This document shows positions 1-10,200 of a stretch of DNA of 18,410 nucleotides, piece after piece. Under the pieces are notes generated by a model. That model was not told where the DNA came from. It did not search any database and saw only the letters and a list, made by a program, of their open reading frames with translations. The stretch is from Baffinella frigidus (lineage: Eukaryota > Cryptophyceae > Cryptomonadales > Baffinellaceae), in contig MU646540.1 of the NCBI GenBank assembly GCA_026770585.1, positions 343,035-361,444 on the forward strand. Direction: 5' to 3'. Position numbers and translations under genes: made by a program. Every line of letters begins with the position of its first letter. Within the stretch, counting starts at the first letter, position 1.

Positions 1-61
<61 letters not shown>
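1..61. repeat. 61-base poly-G run at the window edge
   Basis: Sixty-one consecutive G. The run coincides with the point where the next oxygenase exon is missing. It may be a true homopolymer or an assembly or sequencing artefact; its length is not trustworthy from sequence alone. Confidence 0.95.
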
Positions 62-147
62 CTTTCTTGATACCAGCCCCATGTGAGGGCCTATCAGTCC
101 CGAGGAGGGACTGATGAGGCCCCCCCTCACTGAGGGGTGAGGGGGGC

Positions 148-227
148 GGGGAAAGCTGGGGAAAGCTGGGGAAACCCGGGGAAAGCTGGGTAAAGCTGGG
201 AAAAGCTGGTGAAAGCTGGGGAAAGGT
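148..227. repeat. Tandem repeat of gggaaagctg
   Basis: About eight imperfect 10-bp units (gggaaagctg, with gggaaacccg, gggtaaagct and similar variants). Confidence 0.85.
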
Positions 228-557
228 GAGGGGGCCCCCCTCAACCCTCTCCTCCAGCATGCGAGTGTCCCTCTCTGTACCGGAGGGTTTGTACGGCAGG
301 CACTCGGTACACACGCTCCAGTACAAAGAGCGTCTCAAGTTACTAAATAAAGAGCCCAGATTAAGACAGAGCTATGAGGCGGGCTGGACCCCTCTCATCC
401 AGCATGCGAGTGCCCCCCCCCTGGAAGTCATCCTTGCGCGACTATTGATAAGTTGACATCCTGGGTCTGTGGTACAAATCCGTCAACTTTGGAGCGGGAA
501 AGAGCCCGGGCTCACCACACTGGTGAGACCGAATAGACTGTTACCGCTCTCCCCCAT

Positions 558-817
558 CCACACAGCGGACTTCGAAGGGATTTCGAACAACCCTTCAGCA
601 ATAAGACTTACGACCCTACCGTAGACAATCCGTAGGGACATAGATGGGGTTCCTACAGATAAGGTAACCGGAAATGGCTTGATTCTGAGAAAAAAAATCC
701 CTTTGTACGACCCTACCGTAGGCAATCCGTAGGGACATAGGTGGGGTTCCTACGGATAAGGTAACCGGAAATGGCTTGATTCTGAGGAAAAAAATCCCTT
801 TGTAGCCCGCTGTGTGG
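558..817. mobile_element. Foldback element, CCACACAGCGG ends, with internal 97-bp duplication
   Basis: Terminal inverted repeats of about 26 bp (ccacacagcgg...aagggattt and its complement) bound 260 bp without a coding region. Inside, a 97-bp unit starting gaccctaccgta is present twice (612-708 and 709-805) with few differences. It sits inside a dead copy of oxygenase exon 9. Confidence 0.85.
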
Positions 818-872
818 AATGCGCGTGGCGCCTCGAAGTCATCCTTTCGAGACTGTTCACAAGTTGACATGT

Positions 873-967
873 CACACAGCGGACTACAAAGGGATTTCTT
901 GAATAAGCCATAAAGACGAATCCATAGGACCCTACGGAAGGCAATACCGTAGGGGCATAGGGGGGTT
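873..967. mobile_element. Truncated CCACACAGCGG element
   Basis: Begins cacacagcggactacaaagg and shares the cctacgg...ccgtaggggcata core, but the second terminal repeat is missing. Confidence 0.65.
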
Positions 968-1219
968 AGAGAATGCACCACTCTCTTCTATCATGCGTGT
1001 GCCCTCCCCCTCGAAGACTATTCACAAGTTGACATTCTGGGTATGCGGTACAAATCCGTCAACTTTGGAGCGGGGAAGAGCCCGGGCGCACCAAACTGAC
1101 GAGACCAAATAGACTGTTACCGCTTTCCTCCATCATGCGCGTGATCCTTGCAAGACTATTCATAAGTTGACATCCTGGGTATGCGGTAAAAATCCGTCAA
1201 CTTTGGGGCGAGAACGCAC

Positions 1220-1287
1220 CGCTTTCTTCCATCATGCGCGTGGCGCCCCCCTCGGGGCAGTCGTTGAGGTACACCAGCGTCGAGTAC
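1220..1287 (-). CDS. Oxygenase exon 9 (YSTLVYLNDCPEGGATRMME)
   Basis: Acceptor GCGCAG|GTACTC and donor AAAGCG|GTGCGT bound 68 nt: YSTLVYLNDCPEGGATRMME then ES. The first base completes the Met codon AT|G of exon 8, giving RSM-YSTLVYLND. Y-L-N-[DE]-x-x-x-G-G-x-T-R is the conserved strand and turn after the HxD motif. The exon ends in phase 1; the next exon, which should bear the distal His, is not found to the left. Confidence 0.92.
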
Positions 1288-4200
1288 CTGCGCTCGAGTT
1301 TGATCGAGTTTGAAATCAAGTTTGATCAAGTTTGAAATCAAGTTTGATCAAGTTTGAAATCGAGTATGATCAAGTTTGTCAAAACCACGTTTGAACTTGA
1401 TCAAAATTGAGTTTGAACCTGATCAAAATCAGGTTTTGAACTGATCAGAATCAGGTTTGAACTTGGTGATACATGGATCGGGTGTTTGAACCTGCATGAG
1501 ATGTTCATGGATCGCGTGTTGCCACCGAAACTCCCTTCGTAGCCCGCTGTGTGGCTAGTAGCCTTAGCGTATAAAAAAGGGTTACATGGATTGGGTGTTG
1601 AAGTCCACCGAAACTCCCTTCGTAGCCCGCTGTGTGGCTAGTAGCCTCAGGGCATAAAGGAGGGTTACATGGATCGGGTGTTGAAGTCCACGATGCTGCA
1701 CCCGTCCGTGTGCGATCAACCACCCATACTTGATCCATAACCACCTATGGGATCATCAACGATCCCCTCATGTTTTCCTAATCAACTATCCCTTAAGTGG
1801 CGAGGGGGTCAAAATTGACCCCCAAGAGGTCCTAGGCAGGTCCTAGGGCCCTACGGTAGGGCGTATGAGCCTACTCGCCACTTAAGGGACAAGATCATCT
1901 TACCAACTATGGGATCATTTTGCTTAAGAACTACAGGATCAACTATAATCAGCTATCCACTAGAACATGGGTCGGGTGATACATGGATCGGGTGTTGAAG
2001 GCCACAATGGATCATCAACCATCACATAATATCCCCTTAATCAACTACAGAATCATCGACCATAGCTGTAATCAGGTATCCTGTGTTTGAACATGGGGTC
2101 GGGTGATACATGGATCGGGTGTTGAAGTCCACGATGGTATACCCGTCCGTATGCGGCGAAAAGTGCCCCCCAGGCCCGTACCTGCCGTAGGGTTTGGGGT
2201 TTGGGGTTCGGGGTCTGGGGTCTGAGGTTTTGAGGTTCGGGGTTTTGGGGGATTTTGTGTTAAAGCGTCGAGGATTTGTCAAGAAAAAATGTCGAAAGAC
2301 GTTGCGAGTTTGCGAGGCAGCGACCTGTTGAACAGCATGACCGGGTTGATGCCCACTGCATCCCACCTCCCGTCCAGTTCTTTCGACCACCGCGCCTGCT
2401 TCAGGGTGTCGGGTGTCGGGTTGCGTGTTTGGGGTGTGAAGTGTGGTGTGTGGTGTGTGGTGTGTGGGGTTTGGGGTTTGGGGTTTGGGGTTTGGGGTTT
2501 GGGGTTTTGGGGGTGGGGCTTGGGGTGTGGAGTTTGGGGTGTCGGGTTTGGGGTGTGGGGTGTGGGGTATGGGGTTTGGGGTCTAGAGTCTAGGTTCTAA
2601 AGTCTGGTGTTGAGTATTTAGTGTTTAGTGTTTAGTGTTTAGTGCTTTGGGTTGGCGGGGAGTACGTCACAGCCGTGTTGCAATCAACAAAAGCCTCTCT
2701 CTAGGCTCCTGCAAGTATCAACAATGGTCATGCTTCACGGGTCTCCACTCGAGGCTGGAAGAGGGGGTATTTTAAATGTGGGGTTGTTAAATTTAGTACC
2801 AGTCACGGGCATGCTTGGTCACGTAGCTCAAGTTATAACTTGAGCTACGTGACCAAATGCCACGTTTTGTATGAAAATTACTACACATTATTTTTTCCCC
2901 TTCACTTGTAAAAGAAGCTCTGTTTTAAAATGGTCCCATTCCTAGCCTCGAGTGGCTGGGGATTGTTCTCGGCCGGAACTGTCCCGGCGGTTCGGGGGGG
3001 GGGGGGGCCATTTCCAATATTTCCCAAGTGGTTTGGGGGGTGACATTTGCATCATTTCCAGGGCGGTTTTCGGGGTAATATTCTTAACATTTCCTGTGCG
3101 GTTCGGGGGGGTGACATTTCCCGGCGCGATGGTGACGCTTGGGGGCACCAGATGCTTCACGCGCGCGAATAGCTCGTCTGCCAGCTTCTGCGAACAAGGA
3201 AAACAGTTGAGAGACCACACGGTGGGTTACGAAGGGTTCGTTGGGAAATTACTACACACTCTCTTACAATTAACATTTATTCTGTTCGCTTGGATCGCCT
3301 CGTGTGCCACACGGTGGGTTACGAAGATTTCGTTGGGGCTGGAATTCAGGGTGTTACGTGACCAAATTGCACCAGAAAACCCCTAAAGTTGATTGCCTCA
3401 GGGCAAGTTGACTTTGGATGAAAGGTTCATAGTCCACCGTGTGGTTCCTAGCGCTGTCTCAGTCTATTTTGGCTCACCAATTTGGCAAGCCCGGGCTCTT
3501 CTCCAGCTTCTGTAAAGCCACGCCCGGTCACATGTGAGACTTTCATTTTCAAGTCCATCTAGGAGTAAAGTCAATTCTTGCACGAAAACACGCCAAACGT
3601 GTCAGAATGTGAGCAATTTCCTGTGAGCAATAATTTTTCATGTGTACCACGAAACACTTTTAGAGCCAAAAGTGTGAGTGTGTATCAAATTCTCACTTGT
3701 GGCGTAGCAAGCGAAACAGTTGACTGATTCGCGTTTCTCCAGTTACTCGACCGCCCTGGATTTCATATGGAAACACTTATAATTTATAAACTGGATTTCA
3801 ATTAAAATTACTACACGTTTGCTTTAATATTACTATTAAAGATCGCTTTGTGCAGTAAATTTCATTGATTCCAGTTTATAAATTAGAAGTGTTTCCAGAG
3901 GGCGGCTCAGGAGAATAAGGCAAAATCGGGCTTAGGTTCCAAGGCAGTCCCCAAGTCAGAAATCGGTTTGGTGCCCCGAGAAATCGGGCTTGGGCCTATA
4001 ATAGGTATTATAGGGGCCCATAATAGGTAATTATAGGGCTTCCCCATTTCAGTCCAGAAGGCCTGCGACGCCTTCTTAAGCAGGTCTGATGACATGATGA
4101 CCCCTACAATGCACCAGATGTCCCCTACAATGCACCAGATAGGGTAACGGCCCACCATCATGACCCCTACAATGCACCAGATGACATGATGACCCCTACA

Positions 4201-7200
4201 ATGCACTAGATGTCCCCTACAATGCACCAGATAGGGTAACGGCCCACCATGATGACCTCTACAATGCACCAGATGTCATCAGACCTGCTTAAGAAGGCGT
4301 CGCAGGCCTTCTGGACTGAAATGGGGAAGCCCTATAATTACCTATTATGGGCCCCTATAATACCTATTATAGGCCCAAGCCCGATTTCTCGGGGCACCAA
4401 ACCGATTTCTGACTTGGGGACTGCCTTGGAACCTAAGCCCGATTTTGCCTTATTCTCCTGAGCCGCCCTCTTCCATATGAGATTAGTCCCCGCCCTGGTA
4501 CAAACTCTGCCCAGGTTAGTCAACTGCGCGTCCGCCAGCTTTTGCGTCTGGGAAAGCTTGCTTGGTTGCTGACTTTAACGTCGATGATGCACATCAGACG
4601 CCTTCTAAAAGCTCCGCACAGACTGGTTCGCGATCATTGTTAACAGGTTCATAGTACCCGGATCTGGTTTCAGATTCGTAAAGTGGCTCGTTCTGGTACA
4701 AATAATAAAACTAACGGGGCTACAAGTCATCTAAAACCAGATCCGGGTACTATGAAGCTTATGGATGGGGCCAGGTGCCACCAGCCCTGGGAGGTTGCTC
4801 AAATCGTGGTCTGGAGTTTGAGCCATTTTACCTTGCAGCCACCCCAGATCTGGGGTGTCTGCAAGGTGAATTGAAAATGTTTCAGGGCACTGTTTGAGCC
4901 ACTTCCAAGGGCTAGTGGTGGTGTCGGGGCTGCGGAAGTTTCACAGTACCCGGATCTGGTTTTAGATTCGTAAAGTGGCTCGTTCTGGTTCAAATAATAA
5001 AACTAACGGGGCTATAAGCGACTTATAGCCCCGTTAGTTTTATTATTTGTACCAGAATGAGCCACTTTACGAATCTAAAACCAGATCCGGGTACTGTGAA
5101 GTTGAAAAAGGGGAAACGCGCCTTTCACTGAGGCCGTCTAAGTGAATGTACTTAAGGAGGCTTAAGTGGAGCGCCTCACAGACCGCTTCACGCTCAGGAC
5201 CGACAAGTGTAGAGCGCCGTGCACCGGTAATAGAGGGGCAAGCGTGCCTGGTTGGTGACTTCGATCGTGTCGGAGTTTCGGAAGTCAGTTCAACGCGCCG
5301 TTTATGGAGGGGGATGCGTGCCTGGATGGTGCTAAACCCTGCACCCTGAACCCTAAACCCTGAACCTGGTTGGCGACTTCGATCGTGTCGGAGTTTCGGA
5401 AGTCAGTGCGGTCGCTGCACGGGTTGCAAAAGCTGAAGCCGAGCCCCTCTCAGTCTATTCGGCTTGACCAAAATGGTGAGACCGGGCCCTTTTCGGCTCC
5501 AAATTTGACAGATTTGCACCGCAAACTCATGCTAGCATGCCAACTTAAGAATAGGGCATGGAGGGGCAAGCGTGCCTGGTTGGTGACTTCGATCGTGTCG
5601 GAGTTTCGGAAGTCAGTGCGGTCACTGCACGGGTTCCAGAAGCTGAAGCCCAGCCCCTCAGTCGCCTGCCGTCATATGGGGGCGCATTTGTCAGGACGCT
5701 GAATTTTCCAGGAATGTAGAACCCTCGTCATAGCGTACTGAGGGTTCGTTGGGCAAGTATGGGGCTATTGCCTGCTCTTCCCACACGGTCGGTTTACACA
5801 CCACCAACGATTCTACTCTATTAGTCAGTGCACCCCCGTGCGGCCTATTTTTATCAGGGCGGTGAATGTTCCAGGCATGTAGAACCCTCGTTACAGCGTG
5901 ACGAGGGTTCGTTGAGTAAGTATGGGGCGCGAAACTTCGACACGGTTCGGAAGTCAGTCCGGTCACTGCTCGGGTTCCAAAAGCTGAGGCCGAACCCCTC
6001 TGCCGCCTGCCCCAGGGTTCAGATTTTAGGGTTCAGGGTTTAGGGTTTGGGGTTTGGGGTTTAGGGTTTAGGGTTTAGGGTTTAGGGTTTAGGGTTTAGG
6101 GTTTAGGATTTAGGGTTTAGGGTTTAGGGTTGATCATGATGATTTGGGGCGTGCCAGCTTTGGAGTCCCGTGACTTCCCTTATCTTCTCAAGTGATTATA
6201 GTAACTTCCCTTATCTTCTCAAGTGATTATAGTTGAGGTCTCCTCTTAATCCCTTGAATAAATTCATTTCTCAGATGGCCCATCTGTCACGACAGTGACT
6301 GTTCTAGCAACGTAGAACCCTCACCACTCTAGGCTGGCCGCAGGGGGGGTGGGGGGGGAGGGGGGTGGGGGGGGTGGGGCCTTGACGAGTTCGGCGCACT
6401 CCGCCTCGTTCTCCAGTCTCTCAATCACGAACCGTGGCACTATTGGTAAAAATTGCAGTGTCACGACCTAGTTTTGTACCGGAATTGGTCACGTCACTCA
6501 CGCTTGAACGTTACTCACGGTTGAAGCGTGAGTAACGTATTTCTTCCTAAATAGGATTTTAACATCGTCCTTCTTCCAGCCTCGAGTGGGAGGGTGGCGG
6601 GCCTTGATGACTCCGCCTCGTTCACCAACCCCTCAATCACAAACGCGTCGAGTGACCACTCGCGGCCAGACAAGGCACTGTTTGAAAATGTGCTGTAGTG
6701 TCGCGACCTGTACTGGAACTGGTCACGTTACCACGATTCAAGGGTGTGGGGTTCAGGGGCGGGCCATGATGAGCTCATTACGGTTTAGGGGTTTTGTTCA
6801 GAGTTTCTGGTATACTGTTTAGTGTTTAGTGTTTAGTGTTTAGGGTGTGGGGTTCAGGGGCGAGCCTTGATAAGCGCGGCGCACTCCACCTCGTCAACTA
6901 AACCGGTTTAGTCAACTAGACCAATCACAAACGCGTCAAGTGACCACTCGAGGCCAGGCCAGCCACTATTTTCTAGCTCCTAGCTCTGCCGCACCACACG
7001 AAGATGCTAGAGGGGCCTATTTAAAATCCATGTGCTTTTAAAAGAGGGCATTTGTGTAGTAACTTTCGTTGAATGGTCACGTGACTCTGCTCGAATTGCA
7101 CAGTCAGGAGGTTACTTTACCTTATCCTGGTACAAATATTTACAACCCCACATGTACATAGGCCCCTCTAGCATTCTCGAGTGGCAGGCGGGTTCATCAA

Positions 7201-10200
7201 CTATTCCCAAGGTGACGTCCTGAATTTGGGAGGGGTGCACCTTGATGAGTGCGGCGCACTCCGCCTCGTTCACCAGCCCCTCAATCACAAACGCGTCAAG
7301 CCCGTGCCCCACCTCCCCCTTCGACAACTCCACCCGCCCTGTTTCGTGTGGGGTTCAGGAGGTTGGGGTTTGGGGTTGGGAGTGAGGGGTGCGGGGTTAG
7401 CTAGTCCCCCAACCCGTTTATTACTACCAACACGGCCACCAAGCATGCACCCCCACCGAGGCTGTGGGTCAAGCCCGTGCCCCACCTCCCCCTTCGACAA
7501 CGCCACCCGCCCTGCATGTTCGAAACCAGGAGGAGGTGTTAGGGCTGTACCATAAGAAACCGTGTTAATACCAACACCCCAGGTGCCCCACCTCCCGCTT
7601 CGACAGCCCCACCCACCCTACATGTTCGAAACCAGGAGGAGGTGGTAGGGCTTAGGGTTTAGGGTTGAGGGTTTAGGGTTGAGGGTTTACGGTCCCTACC
7701 TAAGGGACGCGACACTACTTCGTGAGCGCCACCTGCCCTGTTTTGTGTGGGGTTCAGGAGGTTGGGGGTTGGGGTTGGGAGTGAGGGGTGAGGGGTGAGC
7801 TGGTCCCCCAACCCCAAACCCAATCGGGGGTGCCCGCCCCGCTCCTGCACTCCGCCCACCGCGTCAAATCTACCACGCCAGACAGATCGAGGAAAACCGA
7901 CGCCTTATCCACGTAAGATCTGACGTGGTTGACTTACGGATTCAAGGGGGTTCCCTTGAAAGATGTCAAAAGTGGATGTTTCGATCATCCTGGCGTGGTA
8001 AGGTATGGGACTGTGCGCCATTTTCGCGGAAATCCAGCAAGCCCCTGTTCAGCTCCTAGCTCAGTCCCAGTAAATTTGGGCTCCCATTATTTCGCCCCCC
8101 CCCGAAATTCCACAGGTGGATTTTCACCCCCCCCCCCCATGAAATTTACCTGTGAAGTTTCGGGGGGGGGGGGCGAAATAATGACGAGCCCAAATTGAAG
8201 TGGGACAGAGCTAGAACTCAAGGGACCTGGCAAGGGCGGTGTTGCCCCTACTCAGGATCGACGATCCTGTGCCGCACCACCCCGCTCATACGGCGCCCCC
8301 TCCCCTCCTTATAACCCTTAAGTGCCCAGTAGGCTCATACGCCCTACGGTAGGGCCCTAGGACCAGCCTAGGACCTCAGGCCCCCAAATTTGGAGGCCTG
8401 GTCACTTAAGGGATAGAGACGTTTATTAGTACCAACACAGCTGCCATGCATGGCGGCTGGTTGACCGACGTCACCCCAAATCCCAAACCCCTAACCCCAA
8501 ACCCCTAACCCCAAACCACAAACCTTAACCCCCGAGCCCCAAACCCCACACCCTCATCCAGGTGCAAGGGAGCCTGGACCGCAATACAAAATTATCATGT
8601 TGAGACACATGTGTGCGAGTGAGAGAGACCGTGGTTAATACTGAGCGGCCGGAGTGTGTGTGTGTGCACCCCCACCGAGGCTGTGTCTGAGAAAGAGTGT
8701 GTGTGCACCCCCACCGAGGCTGTGTCTGAGAAGGGGCGCCGAGAGAGGGCATGTCATCCTGGAGCACATTAAGGAAGGCTGGACCGGTCAGAACACTTGA
8801 CTTCACAACCTGCCACCCCAGATTCTTGGAAGGGGTCGCCAAAAGTCAATTACCCGGAAGAAATAAGGGGAAATTGTTGACGTTTGGCATAGCTGAAAGC
8901 CAAAATTGGCGTTCCGCAAGGGAGCTATCCCCTCCAGCAGTCTGGCGTGGTGGGGGGGCGTGACCGGTAGGATAAATGATGACTTAAGTGGACGCGACTC
9001 GGTACAAAATTTACAATACAGGGCTTTATAGCCATTTAAAACACTAGTAGTCAACTGTTGTGCCAGAGTCGCGTGCAAATAAACTCTAGCGTGAGCTTTC
9101 GGGATTACCTAGCTCTGCCTCATTCGAGTTGACCGACTTTTCTCAAGTCGACATGCTGGGTTCGCGGTACACACCCGGCAACGTGTGAGCAGAAATGAGC
9201 CCGGACTCACCAAATCGGTGAGCCCAAATAGACTGAGACATATTAACGTGCGAGGCCACTCAATTCAAACCGCCTTTTATGCTATCTTAAGGGTGATATC
9301 TCTCTTATTTCGCTATATTAGCTTCGACATAGCTTTAATATACAAAAAACCCACCCCAAGATAGCAAACACACGGTTTCAATTGAGTGTCCTCGCGTATG
9401 AATGTCTAGATTATGATTAGGGGGGGGCGAGACCGGCTGGGGAGACAATTTCGTCGAGGATGTGTCCCTGCTCGACCTGCGTGCGCGTTTCGGGTTTCGG
9501 GTTTCGGGTTTCGGGTTTCGGGTTTCGGGTGAGGGTTCAGGGTTTAGGGTGCGGGTTTAGGGTTTAGGGTTTAGGGTTTAGGGTTTGGGGTTTGGGGTTT
9601 AGGGTTTAGGGTTCAGGGTTCAGGGTTTAGGCTTTGGGGTTCAGGGATAAGGGTTTGGGGTTGAGGGTTTAGTGTTTAGGGTTTAGGGTTTAGGGTTTGG
9701 GGTCTAGTGTTTAGGGTTTAGGGTTTAGGGTTTAGGGTCTAGGGTTTAGGGTTCAGGGTTCAGGGTCTAGGTTTTATGTTCTAGGGTTTCGGGTTTATAT
9801 ACATAGGGTCCAGGGTTTAGGGTTTACGGTCCAGGGTTCGGTCCAGGGTTGAGGGCTGGACCTCAGCCTTGTCTACCGCGCGAATGCTTGCCAGATCAAT
9901 GTCTCACGCACAGGCGCGTCTCGATGGGCACGTCGAAGCGAGCGGGGGGTGGGGGCGGGGGCGCGGCCGTGGAGGGTGCCGAGGGGGGCGGGGCGTACGA
10001 CCCAAAGACCTACCTCGCGAGGTTTCGGGCTGGGGAGAGGAGGGTTGGACCTCAGCCTTGTCTACCGCGCGAATGCTCGCCAGATCAATGTCGCTTTTCG
10101 CCTCCTCCTCCTCCTCCTCCTGGTTAATGGTTAAGGGTTTGGGGTTTGGGGTTTGGGGTTTGGGGTTTGGGGTTGAGGGTTGAGGGTTGAGAGTTGAGGG

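Larger units (their letters stand above)
246..1144 (-). pseudogene. Five donor-side copies of oxygenase exon 9
   Basis: The copies lie at 1121-1144 (TRMMEES, then GTAAC), 979-1012 (GEGTRMIEES, then GTGCA), 541-557 continued at 818-838 (split by a 260-bp foldback element), 390-427 (GGGTRMLDER) and 246-275 (DTRMLEER). They lie in units of roughly 90-400 bp that also repeat the intron piece gaagtcatcc...aagttgacat. None has the upstream half of the exon. Confidence 0.8.
62..1219. other. Intron or 3' flank after oxygenase exon 9
   Basis: Holds a 10-bp tandem repeat (148-227), five exon-9 donor copies, a complete foldback element (558-817), a truncated relative (about 873-967), and three copies of a unit containing aagttgacat...gtacaaatccgtcaacttt (near 452, 1026 and 1165), two of which continue into gagcccgggc...aatagactg (near 507 and 1078). 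No further oxygenase exon was found. Confidence 0.6.
2396..3115. other. Oxygenase intron 6
   Basis: About 720 bp. From 2400 to 2660 it is G-rich 7-mer variants (gtttggg, gtgtggg, gtttagt), then about 150 bp of unique sequence, a 42-bp palindrome, AT-rich sequence and the exon-6 donor repeats. Confidence 0.6.
7339..9433. other. Oxygenase intron 3
   Basis: About 2.1 kb. It contains the exon-4 acceptor copies (7468-7737), several foldback elements, C-rich 7-mer variants at 8470-8545, and a 52-bp tandem repeat containing gcacccccaccgaggctgtg (near 8668 and 8705). No further exon was found. Confidence 0.6.

Noticed and set aside
95-165. Hammerhead-ribozyme-like string (agtccc-gagga-gggactgatgag followed by a strong stem and ggggaaa)
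   Set aside because: CTGATGAG and a stem are present, but extra G bases separate the stem from GAAA, the third stem does not pair next to it, and no NUH cleavage site lies in the right place.
483-981. Minus-strand frames of 64-121 codons
   Set aside because: They translate the inverted-repeat element and its internal duplication only.
2276-2600. Two open frames of about 105 codons rich in Val, Trp, Gly
   Set aside because: Almost entirely translation of the gtttggg/gtgtggg array; no domain.
4096-4272. CRISPR-like repeat array (cctacaatgcaccag units)
   Set aside because: Spacing is irregular, there are no unique spacers, and it is the loop of an inverted repeat in a eukaryotic intron.
4249-4461. 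70-codon frame read from each arm of the long inverted repeat
   Set aside because: The identical protein from both arms only reflects arm identity; no start context, no family, no codon evidence of selection.
6014-6131. True chromosome end from the TTTAGGG array
   Set aside because: The arrays are internal, short, mixed with variants, occur in many introns and have genes on both sides.
9924-10046. Plus-strand frame starting ATGGGCACGTCGAAG and containing AYDPKTYLARFRAGE
   Set aside because: Coding-like and GC-rich, but antisense between exon 2 and its copy, without a recognisable family or matching exons; left unassigned rather than called a gene.
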